Made by a program: the position numbers and the translations under genes. From Candidatus Accumulibacter sp. UBA704 (lineage in GTDB: Bacteria > Pseudomonadota > Gammaproteobacteria > Burkholderiales > Rhodocyclaceae): DNA of 17,905 nucleotides. The stretch's first letter is position 1; the number at the start of each line of letters is the position of its first letter. The notes beneath the pieces were generated by a model. The model was not told the DNA's origin. It saw nothing but the letters and a program-made list of their open reading frames with translations, and ran no database searches. The stretch covers positions 1 to 17,905 of the forward strand of contig DBMG01000069.1 of assembly GCA_002304785.1 (NCBI GenBank), read 5' to 3'. Shown here piece after piece: positions 1 through 7,641 of the stretch.

Positions 1-65
1 GGTCCGGAATTAAGTCAGTTATCGTGAGTCCATTATGGCAGCGTTCTCTGGCCGCCGCTGATCCC

Positions 66-1433
66 TCAGTTTCCAAGAGCTTCGAGCAGCTTCCTGTGAA
101 CTCCTCCGAAACCGCCATTGCTCATCACCAGTATGTGGTCTCCCGACCGCGCTTCCGAAGCAATTTGCGCGACCAGCGCGTCCAGTTCGTCACCAACGGT
201 CGCCTTGTTCCCGAGCGGCGCCAGCGCCGCCGCAGCGTCCCAGCCGAGATTGGCGCCATAACAGAATACGCGGTCGGCCTCGGCCAGACTGCCGGGAAGT
301 TGCGTCTTCATCACGCCCAGTTTCATAGTGTTCGAGCGCGGTTCGAGGACCGCCAGGATACGAGGTCCACCCTCTGTCCCGATCTTCCTTCGCAGGCCGG
401 CAACCGTCGTGGCAATCGCCGTGGGATGATGCGCGAAGTCGTCGTAAACGCTGACCCCTCGCACGGTGCCACGCAATTCCATTCGCCGCTTCACGCTCTG
501 GAAACGCGACAGGGCTTCAACTCCCCGCTCCAGAGGAACTCCGGCGTGACGTGCTGCCAGCAGCGCCGCAACCGCGTTTGAACGATTGTGTTCGCCGGAC
601 AGCGACCAAACCGTACGGGCGACCATTTCATTGCCGTGCATCAGGGATAGCTCGCCGGACGCATCGTCGCCTTCCACTCGCCAACCACCCGGCTCGTTGA
701 ATCGTTCGACGGGCGTCCAGCAACCGCGGGCCAAGACCCGCTCGAGACTGGGTTCGGCCGAATTGGATACAACCAGTCCCTGACGCGGCAAGGTACGCAC
801 CAAATGATGAAATTGCGTCTCGATCGCCGCCAGATCGGCGAAGATATCTGCGTGATCGAATTCCAGATTGTTGAGAACCGCCGTTCGCGGGCGATAATGG
901 ACGAACTTCGACCGTTTGTCGCAGAACGCCGTGTCGTACTCGTCGGCCTCGATCACGAAGAATGGAGAATCCTCCAGGCTGCCCGCCAGCCTCGCCGAGA
1001 CGCCAAAGTTCATGGGCACCCCCCCGATCAGGAAGCCCGGACTTAATCCCGCATCCTCGAGTATCCAGGCCAGCATTGAGGAAGTGGTCGTTTTTCCATG
1101 CGTTCCGGCCACCGCCAACACCCAGCGTCCGCGCAGGACGTTGTCTGCCAGCCACTGAGGGCCGGAAACATAGGGTAATCCGCGGTCGAGGATTTCCTCA
1201 AGCAACGGGTTCCCGCGGGATATGGCGTTACCTACGATGAAGCAGTCCGGATTCAACCCGAGCTGCTCGACGCCGTACCCCTCGATCAACTCGATGCCGG
1301 CCGCCTCGAGTTGCGTGCTCATGGGAGGATACACGCCGGCATCGCAGCCCGTGACACGATGTCCCGTGGCACGTGCCAACTGGGCGATCCCGCCCATGAA
1401 CGTGCCGCAGATCCCGAGGATGTGAATATGCAT
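66..1433 (-). CDS. mpl: UDP-N-acetylmuramate:L-alanyl-gamma-D-glutamyl-meso-diaminopimelate ligase
   Basis: Cytoplasmic Mur-ligase-family enzyme that reattaches the recycled murein tripeptide L-Ala-D-Glu-mDAP to UDP-MurNAc using ATP, feeding turnover products back into peptidoglycan synthesis. The protein is 455 residues, close to the usual ~457 for Mpl. It opens with the typical Mpl start MHIHILGICG followed by TFMGG (Rossmann-like UDP-binding N-domain). The ATP-binding P-loop GTHGKTTT is at residues 110-117, and YDDFAHHPTA later in the chain is the Mur-ligase C-domain signature. The frame is open upstream to 1595, but homology fixes the start at 1433; the extra 54 codons do not resemble the family. 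The Shine-Dalgarno is weak. It is transcribed divergently from the nucleotidyltransferase-like gene. UDP-MurNAc--alanine ligase (MurC) is the main alternative, but the N-terminus and length favour Mpl. Confidence 0.95.
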   Translation of the reverse strand: MHIHILGICGTFMGGIAQLARATGHRVTGCDAGVYPPMSTQLEAAGIELIEGYGVEQLGLNPDCFIVGNAISRGNPLLEEILDRGLPYVSGPQWLADNVLRGRWVLAVAGTHGKTTTSSMLAWILEDAGLSPGFLIGGVPMNFGVSARLAGSLEDSPFFVIEADEYDTAFCDKRSKFVHYRPRTAVLNNLEFDHADIFADLAAIETQFHHLVRTLPRQGLVVSNSAEPSLERVLARGCWTPVERFNEPGGWRVEGDDASGELSLMHGNEMVARTVWSLSGEHNRSNAVAALLAARHAGVPLERGVEALSRFQSVKRRMELRGTVRGVSVYDDFAHHPTAIATTVAGLRRKIGTEGGPRILAVLEPRSNTMKLGVMKTQLPGSLAEADRVFCYGANLGWDAAAALAPLGNKATVGDELDALVAQIASEARSGDHILVMSNGGFGGVHRKLLEALGN

Positions 1434-1488
1434 GAAATAAATCCAAGTTAGAATTGTCCAACCGGCGAGCCTTTCGCCAATCAGACGG

Positions 1489-1494
1489 ATTGTA
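1489..1494 (-). promoter_or_regulatory. Candidate -10 box for mpl
   Basis: On the minus strand this reads TACAAT, five of six bases of the sigma-70 -10 consensus. It would start transcription near 1482, giving a leader of about 49 nt before the mpl ATG. No good -35 hexamer is visible at 16-18 bp. A small 5-bp-stem hairpin (arms GGCGA and TCGCC) lies in the leader. Motif match only. Confidence 0.3.
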
Positions 1495-1556
1495 CCCCGC
1501 AGTTCACGGGCGACGCGTCGGGGCTCCATCTGCCTTGACCACTGGAGCACGGATCG

Positions 1557-2156
1557 ATGAGCAAAGACAGCCCCTTCCCGAGCAGCGATCCGCAACGTTC
1601 CCGAATAGCCAGCGTCGCCGCCCGGCTGATGGCCGAAGACGGCATCAACAACACCTTCGCGGCCAAGCGCAAGGCAGCCATCAGCCTGGGACTTCCCGAA
1701 AACGTGGGATTACCCGAAGACGCGGAAGTCGAAGCGGAACTGCGTCTCTACCAACGCCTCTATCAGGGCGACGAACAATCCGAAAGGATTGAGTATCTTC
1801 GACAAAAAGCCGTCGATTTCATGGCGATCTTGCAGGCATTCAACCCTTATCTAACGGGTTCCGTTCTCGACGGCACCGCTGGGCGTTATGCCGAAATCGA
1901 CATCCAATTGTTCACCGACAGCGCCAAGGATGTGGAAATATTCCTCCTCAATCAGAAGCTCGACTATCAGCACAGCACGCCGAGGTCCGAGCGCGCGGAA
2001 GCCGTTCTCACCGTGCATGATGACGACGCGGACATCAATCTCGTCGTCTATCCGTCCAACGATGAGCGGGTGACCTTCAGAACCCGCGACGGAAGGCCGC
2101 GCGCGCACGCACGTATCGCCGCGGTCCGGAAATTGCTGGACGGCGGCAGCGCATGA
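1557..2156 (+). CDS. Unnamed nucleotidyltransferase-like protein
   Basis: 199-residue cytoplasmic protein with no signal peptide or membrane segment. I do not recognise a named function. The N-terminal ~90 residues are charged and probably helical. The middle carries what looks like the polymerase-beta-type nucleotidyltransferase pattern: Gly101-Ser102, then ten residues later Glu113-Ile-Asp115-Ile, and a third possible metal ligand at Asp159 in a beta-like stretch (ADINLVVYP). This fits the general pattern hG[GS] ... [DE]h[DE]h ... h[DE]h, although the first aspartate is glutamate here. I recall similar proteins annotated only as conserved hypothetical or nucleotidyltransferase-domain proteins in betaproteobacteria. 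The start is supported by GGAG at 1544-1547, nine bases upstream. The stop overlaps the next gene's start by 4 bp (ATGA), implying translational coupling with the thioredoxin-like gene. The gene call is firm; the activity is inferred. Confidence 0.85.
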   Translation: MSKDSPFPSSDPQRSRIASVAARLMAEDGINNTFAAKRKAAISLGLPENVGLPEDAEVEAELRLYQRLYQGDEQSERIEYLRQKAVDFMAILQAFNPYLTGSVLDGTAGRYAEIDIQLFTDSAKDVEIFLLNQKLDYQHSTPRSERAEAVLTVHDDDADINLVVYPSNDERVTFRTRDGRPRAHARIAAVRKLLDGGSA

Positions 2157-2710
2157 TCCTCCGAAAATGGTTGCTCCCCGCACTATGCGTAGCGGTCGGG
2201 GCGGTGGCATTCACGGCCGGGTTTCTCGTCCGGCCCGAAAGACAGATATCCCAACGCCCGCTACAGGAATCAGCGTCAAAGGAGGCCCTTTCCACCCTGC
2301 TGAATGCCCAGTTCGATGACCACGACGGAAAGCCTCATTCCTTCTCACGATGGAAAGGGAAGATCCTGGTCATCAACTTCTGGGCAACATGGTGCGCTCC
2401 CTGCCGCGAAGAAATGCCCTATTTTTCACGAATCAGCGAGAAATTCGCGGGAAAAGGCGTTCAATTCGTCGGAATTTCTACCGATACGTCCGAGACGGTA
2501 CGCCTGTTCGCTCAGCAACACGGTGTTTCCTACCCATTGCTGATCGGCGGTCCGCAAATCGTTGCCTTGAGCATGGATCTGGGCAACCGGCAATCGGGCC
2601 TGCCCTTCACGCTGATTCTCGACCGAAACGGGGAACCTCTCCTGGCCCGAACCGGTCGACTGCCCGAAACGGAATTGGACAACCTGCTGAAGAGTGCCAC
2701 CACCCCTTAA
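2153..2710 (+). CDS. Membrane-anchored TlpA/ResA-type thioredoxin
   Basis: 185-residue thiol-disulfide oxidoreductase expected to face the periplasm. A hydrophobic N-terminal segment at about residues 5-26, preceded by Arg and Lys, would be an uncleaved anchor or signal sequence. The thioredoxin fold follows. The redox motif is WCAPC at 80-84 (Cys81 and Cys84), in the family context NFWATWCAPCREEMP. The cis-proline expected near the active site is Pro151 in GLPFTLILDRNG. Family members reduce disulfides on periplasmic targets such as apocytochrome c, or act as general periplasmic thiol reductants; the substrate here cannot be read from the sequence. The start overlaps the upstream stop by 4 bp, so the two are probably one transcript. 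The reading frame is complete. Confidence 0.92.
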   Translation: MILRKWLLPALCVAVGAVAFTAGFLVRPERQISQRPLQESASKEALSTLLNAQFDDHDGKPHSFSRWKGKILVINFWATWCAPCREEMPYFSRISEKFAGKGVQFVGISTDTSETVRLFAQQHGVSYPLLIGGPQIVALSMDLGNRQSGLPFTLILDRNGEPLLARTGRLPETELDNLLKSATTP

Positions 2711-2870
2711 CTGGACAAAATGTCGCCAACTACGGCAAACTAGCCGCTATCAAAGCAATTCTGGCATGTAGTACAGCAGATTTGCCAGCTTGCCCGACCC
2801 CGCCACCACATAGTCGCATTCCCGGTTTTTCACGGATTTTCGCAGCAAGATAGCGTCAATAGGCCACACA

Positions 2871-2888
2871 GCTTCGCCGCGCCGAAGC
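2871..2888 (+). promoter_or_regulatory. Small hairpin in the accB leader
   Basis: Arms GCTTCG and CGAAGC form a 6-bp stem with a 6-nt loop, ending 19 bases before the accB Shine-Dalgarno. It lies in the 208-bp gap (2711-2918) between the thioredoxin gene and accB. The gap otherwise shows no gene and no convincing -35/-10 pair. The hairpin could be incidental in GC-rich DNA. Confidence 0.25.
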
Positions 2889-2918
2889 CGCTCTAAACAG
2901 ACCCACTGGAGGCAACCT

Positions 2919-3386
2919 ATGGATTTGAGAAAACTCAAGAAGCTGATCGACCTCGTCGAGGAATCAGGCATAGCCGAACTCGAAGTCACCGAAGGCGAAG
3001 AGAAGGTTCGCATCGTCAAGCATACCGCCATGGCAGCGCCGCAGACCTACATGATTCCACAGGGAGTTCCCGCTGCAATCGCTCCTGCGCCGCGTGAAAA
3101 ATCAACGACATTCGACGATGACGATCTGGAAGACGACGCCGATGAACCCGAAGGCGAGGTCGTCAAGTCGCCGATGGTCGGCACTTTCTATCGCGCCGCG
3201 AGCCCGGGGTCCGACCCGTTCGTCGAAGTCGGCAGCACGGTCAAGTTGGGCGACACCCTGTGCATCGTTGAAGCCATGAAGCTGCTCAACGAGATCGAAT
3301 CCGACTTTTCCGGCACGATCAAGGCTATTCTGGTCGAGAACGGCCAGCCCGTGGAATACGGCGAACCGCTGTTCATCATCGGCTAG
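2919..3386 (+). CDS. accB: Biotin carboxyl carrier protein of acetyl-CoA carboxylase (BCCP)
   Basis: 155-residue carrier subunit of acetyl-CoA carboxylase, the committed step of fatty-acid synthesis. The N-terminus (MDLRKLKKLI, then a ...VTEGEEKVRI region) matches bacterial AccB. A flexible Pro/Ala and very acidic linker follows (about 45-80, with DDDDLEDDADE). The C-terminal biotinyl/lipoyl domain starts at about residue 80 (VVKSPMVGTFYRAASPG). The biotinylation site is Lys121 in the EAMK motif, and the domain ends with the usual GEPLFIIG. The length matches E. coli AccB (156). A strong Shine-Dalgarno GGAGG at 2908-2912 fixes the start. accC follows 12 bp downstream, the standard pairing that keeps carrier and biotin carboxylase levels matched. 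Confidence 0.97.
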   Translation: MDLRKLKKLIDLVEESGIAELEVTEGEEKVRIVKHTAMAAPQTYMIPQGVPAAIAPAPREKSTTFDDDDLEDDADEPEGEVVKSPMVGTFYRAASPGSDPFVEVGSTVKLGDTLCIVEAMKLLNEIESDFSGTIKAILVENGQPVEYGEPLFIIG

Positions 3387-3398
3387 GAGGTTTCCGCC

Positions 3399-4763
3399 AT
3401 GTTCGGGAAAATCCTCATCGCCAACCGCGGCGAAATTGCGCTACGCATTCAGCGCGCCTGCCGCGAACTGGGCATCAAGACGGTCGTTGTGCATTCGGAG
3501 GCGGACAGCGACGCGAAGTACGTCAAGTTGGCCGACGAATCGGTGTGCATCGGCCCCGCTCCGTCGAACCAGAGCTATCTCAACATCCCGGCAATCATCT
3601 CTGCGGCCGAGGTGACGGATGCCGAGGCGATCCACCCCGGCTACGGCTTCCTCTCGGAAAACGCGGACTTTGCCGAACGCGTCGAGTCTTCAGGCTTCGT
3701 CTTCATCGGCCCACGCCCGGAAACGATCCGCCTGATGGGTGACAAGGTTTTCGCCAAGGCCGCCATGAAGGCTTCCGGCGTGCCGTGCGTACCGGGCTCA
3801 GAGGGCGTCTTGTCGGAAGATCCGAAAGAGGTTCTGCGCATCGCCAAGGCCATCGGCTACCCGGTGATCATCAAGGCGGCAGGCGGCGGTGGCGGCCGCG
3901 GCATGCGCGTCGTCCACACGGAAGCGGCATTGCTCAACGCAGTCAACATGACCCGCACCGAAGCGCTGAATTTCTTCGGCAACCCCAACGTGTACATGGA
4001 AAAGTATCTGGAGAATCCGCGTCACATCGAAATCCAGGTGCTCGCCGACAGCCACCGGAACGCCATCTACCTGGGCGAACGCGACTGCTCCATGCAGCGG
4101 CGACACCAGAAGATCATCGAGGAAGCGCCTGCCCCCGGCGTTCTCTCCCGGCACATCACGCGCATCGGCGAACGCTGCGCGGAGGCCTGCAAGCGCATCA
4201 ACTACCGCGGCGCCGGTACCTTCGAGTTCCTCTACGAAAACAGGGAGTTCTACTTCATCGAGATGAACACCCGCATCCAGGTCGAGCATCCGGTGACAGA
4301 GATGATCACCGGCATCGATATCGTGCAGGAACAGATCCGCGTCGCCGCTGGCGAGAAGCTGCGCTTCCGGCAACGCGAGGTCACCCCGCGCGGGCACGCC
4401 ATCGAATGCCGCATCAACGCGGAAGATCCCTACACGTTCGTGCCATTCCCCGGCAAGATTTCCCTGTATCACCCGCCCGGCGGCCCCGGTATCCGGGTCG
4501 ACTCGCACATTTATCAGGGCTATACCGTGCCGCCGCACTACGATTCGATGGTGGCGAAGGTCATTGCCTACGGGGATTCCCGCGAGCAGGCCATCCAGCG
4601 CATGCGTATCGCCCTCTCGGAAATGAGCGTTGACGGCATCAAGACCAACATTGCACTGCATCATGAACTGATGCACGATGCCAATTTCGTGAAAGGCGGC
4701 ACCAGCATCCACTACCTCGAAAAGAAACTCGCCGCGCGCAGCGAAGTGACAAAGAACGGATAA
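3399..4763 (+). CDS. accC: Biotin carboxylase subunit of acetyl-CoA carboxylase
   Basis: 454-residue ATP-grasp enzyme that carboxylates the biotin on AccB using ATP and bicarbonate. The order is N-domain (MFGKILIANRGEIALR), central ATP-grasp domain with the glycine loop GGGGGRGMR at 162-170, then the C-domain. Residues corresponding to the E. coli active site fall at the same numbers: Lys159, His209, Glu276, Glu288, Asn290 and Arg292 (FIEMNTRIQVEHPVTE). AGGAGG just ahead of the ATG is an excellent ribosome site, and the gene begins 12 bp after accB. The length is near the E. coli 449. It is complete, with nothing unusual in the reading frame. Confidence 0.98.
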   Translation: MFGKILIANRGEIALRIQRACRELGIKTVVVHSEADSDAKYVKLADESVCIGPAPSNQSYLNIPAIISAAEVTDAEAIHPGYGFLSENADFAERVESSGFVFIGPRPETIRLMGDKVFAKAAMKASGVPCVPGSEGVLSEDPKEVLRIAKAIGYPVIIKAAGGGGGRGMRVVHTEAALLNAVNMTRTEALNFFGNPNVYMEKYLENPRHIEIQVLADSHRNAIYLGERDCSMQRRHQKIIEEAPAPGVLSRHITRIGERCAEACKRINYRGAGTFEFLYENREFYFIEMNTRIQVEHPVTEMITGIDIVQEQIRVAAGEKLRFRQREVTPRGHAIECRINAEDPYTFVPFPGKISLYHPPGGPGIRVDSHIYQGYTVPPHYDSMVAKVIAYGDSREQAIQRMRIALSEMSVDGIKTNIALHHELMHDANFVKGGTSIHYLEKKLAARSEVTKNG

Positions 4764-4769
4764 AAACGC

Positions 4770-5663
4770 ATGTCCTGGCTTTCCATCACCATCGAGACCG
4801 ACTGCCAGCACGCCGAATCGCTGGCCGACGCCCTGCTCGATGCCGGCGCGCTATCGGCCAGCATCGAAGATGCCGACGCCGGTACGCCCAATGAAACGCC
4901 GCAGTTCGGCGAACCCGGTTCAGTCACCACCCCCGGCTGGGATCGCTCGCGGGTGATCGCCCTGCTCGAATCGGGCACCGACGTCGACGAGCTGCTGGAA
5001 GCCTGCGCCCCGATTGCCGGGCTCGAACGAACCCCGGCCTACGCGCTGGAAGAAGTGGAAGAGCAGAACTGGGTCCAGCTCACGCAATCGCAGTTCGACC
5101 CGATCCGTATCTCCGGACGCCTGTGGATCGTTCCGTCCTGGCATACCGCCCCCGACCCCGACGCCATCGTCCTCGTCCTCGACCCCGGGATGGCATTCGG
5201 CACCGGATCCCACCCGACAACGAGGCTGTGCCTGGAGTGGCTGGAGCGTAGCGTTACCCCGGGAGTGTCTCTTCTCGACTACGGTTGCGGCTCGGGCATC
5301 CTCGCCATTGCCGCAGCCAGACTGGGCGCCCATGACGTGCTTGGCGTCGATATCGACCCGCAGGCCGTCGGTGCGGCCAAAAGCAATGCCGAGCGCAATG
5401 AGGTGAGCGCGCGCTTTGCCGACTCGGCCGGAGAAATCAAGGGACAGTTCGATATCGTCGTCGCCAACATTCTCTCCAATCCGCTCAAGGCGCTCGCGCC
5501 GGCGATCTGTTCGCACGTGCGCCCAGGCGGCAGACTCGCGCTTTCCGGCATTCTGGCGGAGCAAACCGACGAATTGATCGCCGCCTACGCGCCATGGATC
5601 CCACTGGCTGTTGCCGACACCAGGGAAGGCTGGGTATGCCTGGCCGGGATCAAACCCACGTAA
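4770..5663 (+). CDS. prmA: Ribosomal protein L11 methyltransferase
   Basis: 297-residue SAM-dependent enzyme that trimethylates lysines and the N-terminus of ribosomal protein L11 (RplK). The N-terminal substrate-recognition domain spans roughly 1-90 (MSWLSITIETD...). The linker and start of the Rossmann methyltransferase domain carry LDPGMAFGTGSHPTTRLCLEW (about 137-157). SAM motif I is LLDYGCGSGILAIAAARLG at 168-186, and the catalytic-region motif VANILSNPL is at 231-239. The length matches E. coli PrmA (293). It starts 6 bp after accC with only a weak Shine-Dalgarno, so translation is probably coupled. The accB-accC-prmA order is common in beta- and gammaproteobacteria. Confidence 0.96.
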   Translation: MSWLSITIETDCQHAESLADALLDAGALSASIEDADAGTPNETPQFGEPGSVTTPGWDRSRVIALLESGTDVDELLEACAPIAGLERTPAYALEEVEEQNWVQLTQSQFDPIRISGRLWIVPSWHTAPDPDAIVLVLDPGMAFGTGSHPTTRLCLEWLERSVTPGVSLLDYGCGSGILAIAAARLGAHDVLGVDIDPQAVGAAKSNAERNEVSARFADSAGEIKGQFDIVVANILSNPLKALAPAICSHVRPGGRLALSGILAEQTDELIAAYAPWIPLAVADTREGWVCLAGIKPT

Positions 5664-5672
5664 GATCCGCTC

Positions 5673-6596
5673 ATGAGAACACGCTGCCCGGAATGCCAGA
5701 CTGTCTTCCGCGTCACACCGGAACAACTCAAGGCGCGCGCCGGAAAAGTCCGTTGCGGACACTGCCAGTCCGTTTTCAACGCACTGGACACCCTCCTGGA
5801 AGACCAAGGCGCGGCAACCGCCCCCGCTTTGGTTCCAGCGACGATTGTTGACTTTTCCCAGGAGGAATCGCTTCTGACCGCTGAACCGGCTCTGGTTCCG
5901 GAAATGGAACAGCCGGCTGCGCAGGCCGAACCCGAAACTCAACAAGCCGACGGCAATGAGGTTCTCCCCTTGGAGGAACAAGCTCATGACACCTCCGCCA
6001 CACAGGAAATCGGCAAGGCCGCCGGGCTGATCCTGCCGCGCGACACCACGGAAATCCCCGGCTACAGTAAATGGGCCGAGGGCGTCATGGCCGCCCCGGT
6101 CGCTGCCCCGGTGGAAAAATCCTCGCGCTGGCCGTTTGCCCTGGCCACCATGCTTCTCGCACTGGGTCTCGCCGGCCAGGCCTCATTTCACTACCGCAGC
6201 GAACTGGCTGTTGCATTCCCCAGCCTGCAACCGTTGCTGCTGACCTTTTCGCAAGCTCTCGACAAGCCGCTGCCCTTGCCGGCCCGCGCGGAACTGGTCA
6301 GCATCGAAACCTCGGACTTGCAGACCGACACGGCTCGCGGCAACCTGCTCGTCCTGAACGCCACGCTGCGTAACCGAGCGCCCTATGCTCAAGCCTACCC
6401 GTCGCTCGAACTGTCGCTGACCGATACCCAGGACGTTGCCATCGCCCGGCGTGTCTTCGCGCCGAAGGAGTACCTCCCGGCAAAGGTGTCCTCCGACCAA
6501 GCGTTCCCCGCCAATTCAGACATCGCCGTGCGCCTGTGGATCGAAGCCAAAGACATCAGCGCGGCTGGTTACCGGCTCTACATTTTCTATCCCTGA
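5673..6596 (+). CDS. Zinc-ribbon and DUF3426 single-pass membrane protein
   Basis: 307-residue protein of unknown function. The N-terminus is an MJ0042-type zinc ribbon with Cys5/Cys8 and Cys28/Cys31 (TRCPECQTVF ... VRCGHCQSVF). Residues ~40-150 form an acidic, Pro/Ala/Glu-rich linker that is probably disordered and contains two PALVP copies. One membrane helix is predicted at about 153-172 (WPFALATMLLALGLAGQASF), flanked by Lys/Arg on the N side. The C-terminal ~130 residues match the DUF3426 type (NLLVLNATLRNRAPYAQAYPSLELSLTD) and would lie in the periplasm. The gene begins 9 bp after prmA and is likely in the acc-prmA transcript. I recall this protein next to prmA in many betaproteobacteria. 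The domain calls are fairly firm; its role is unknown. Confidence 0.88.
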   Translation: MRTRCPECQTVFRVTPEQLKARAGKVRCGHCQSVFNALDTLLEDQGAATAPALVPATIVDFSQEESLLTAEPALVPEMEQPAAQAEPETQQADGNEVLPLEEQAHDTSATQEIGKAAGLILPRDTTEIPGYSKWAEGVMAAPVAAPVEKSSRWPFALATMLLALGLAGQASFHYRSELAVAFPSLQPLLLTFSQALDKPLPLPARAELVSIETSDLQTDTARGNLLVLNATLRNRAPYAQAYPSLELSLTDTQDVAIARRVFAPKEYLPAKVSSDQAFPANSDIAVRLWIEAKDISAAGYRLYIFYP

Positions 6597-6633
6597 ACCG
6601 GCTTCGCGGCAGCAGGAGCCTCGCCAGGCCTGA

Positions 6634-6642
6634 TGCTATAAT
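6634..6642 (+). promoter_or_regulatory. Extended -10 promoter for the PfkB kinase gene
   Basis: TGCTATAAT is a perfect extended -10 element (TGn followed by the full TATAAT consensus). It would start transcription near 6649, about 24 nt before the kinase ATG at 6673. No recognisable -35 lies at 16-18 bp, which is acceptable for extended -10 promoters. It suggests the kinase can be transcribed independently of the acc-prmA genes upstream. Confidence 0.55.
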
Positions 6643-6672
6643 CGGCGCCTCGATCACAAGGTGCCGATGCCC

Positions 6673-7608
6673 ATGTCCACACTAGTCTGCGGTTCGATTG
6701 CTTACGACAACATCATGGTTTTCCATGATCGTTTCAAGAACCATATCCTGCCGGAGCAGATCCATATCCTGAACGTGGCGTTCCTAGTGCCCGAAATGCG
6801 CCGCGAGTTCGGCGGCTGTGCCGGCAACATCGCCTACAACCTGAAACTGCTCGGCGACGATCCGTTGATCATGGCCACGGTCGGCGAGGATGCCGCCCCC
6901 TATCTCAGCCGGCTGGACGGCCTGGGCCTGTCCCGTGCCCACGTGCGGCAGATCGACGGCGCCTATACCGCGCAGGCCTTCATCACTACCGATCTGGACG
7001 ACAACCAGATCACCGCGTTTCACCCGGGTGCCATGAGCTTCTCGCACCAGAACCGCATTTCCGATACCCGACATGTGAAGCTGGCCATCGTCGCCCCGGA
7101 TGGCAGGGAGGGCATGCTCAAGCATGCGTCGGACCTCTCGGCGGCCGGCATCCCCTTCGTTTTCGACCCCGGCCAGGGGTTGCCGATGTTTTCCGGGGAG
7201 GAACTGCTGCATTTCCTGCAACTGGCCGACTACGCCTGTTTCAACGATTATGAAGCCCGGCTGCTGTGCGACCGCACGGGCCAGTCGCTGGAGCAGCTTG
7301 CCGGCAGACTCCAGGCCCTCATCGTCACAAAAGGGGGAGAAGGATCGCAGATTTATGCGGCCGGCAGGGGCATCGACATCCCCTGCGTACAGGCGAAGGA
7401 AGTCGTCGATCCCACCGGCTGCGGCGACGCCTACCGCTCCGGATTGCTGTACGGCATCGCCAAGGGCTGGGACTGGACAAAGACCGGCCGGCTTGCGGCT
7501 GTCATGGGCGCTATCAAGGTTACTTCCCGCGGCGGGCAGAACCACCGCCCAACCCGCAACGACATCGCCGGATGCTTTGCCAGGGCCTTCGGCGAATCCC
7601 CCTGGTAA
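6673..7608 (+). CDS. PfkB/ribokinase-family sugar or nucleoside kinase
   Basis: 311-residue cytoplasmic kinase that phosphorylates a sugar or nucleoside with ATP. Visible PfkB features are the N-terminal substrate-binding stretch MSTLVCGSIAYD, the first signature region FGGCAGNIAYNLKLLG (about 47-61), and the second signature DPTGCGDAYRSG (246-257) with the anion hole and catalytic base Asp252. The family is often annotated as adenosine kinase or carbohydrate kinase; the substrate cannot be assigned from sequence alone. In-frame starts exist at 6661 (GTG), 6667 and 6673. AAGGTG at 6658-6663 is ideally spaced for 6673, and the promoter at 6634-6642 fits it too. It converges with apaH. The 33-bp gap between the stops contains a GC-rich inverted repeat (7619-7639) without a T-tract. 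Confidence 0.88.
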   Translation: MSTLVCGSIAYDNIMVFHDRFKNHILPEQIHILNVAFLVPEMRREFGGCAGNIAYNLKLLGDDPLIMATVGEDAAPYLSRLDGLGLSRAHVRQIDGAYTAQAFITTDLDDNQITAFHPGAMSFSHQNRISDTRHVKLAIVAPDGREGMLKHASDLSAAGIPFVFDPGQGLPMFSGEELLHFLQLADYACFNDYEARLLCDRTGQSLEQLAGRLQALIVTKGGEGSQIYAAGRGIDIPCVQAKEVVDPTGCGDAYRSGLLYGIAKGWDWTKTGRLAAVMGAIKVTSRGGQNHRPTRNDIAGCFARAFGESPW

Positions 7609-7641
7609 GAACCTGAAAGCGCGGCGCAGCGACCCGCGCCG

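Noticed and set aside
1..65. Possible partial gene at the left edge
   Set aside because: The short frames here hit stops quickly on the strand continuing from mpl, and nothing resembles a known protein end.
1434..1595. Upstream extension of the mpl frame by 54 codons
   Set aside because: Mpl proteins begin with the MHIHILGICG motif; the extra residues show no similarity and overlap the divergent gene's start.
3798..4811. Minus-strand open frame of 337 codons
   Set aside because: It is the antisense shadow of accC, whose active-site residues are all in place; the frame has no motif and no ribosome site that I can see.
4920..5987. Minus-strand open frame of 355 codons
   Set aside because: It lies opposite prmA and the zinc-ribbon gene and is a high-GC codon-bias artefact with no domain.
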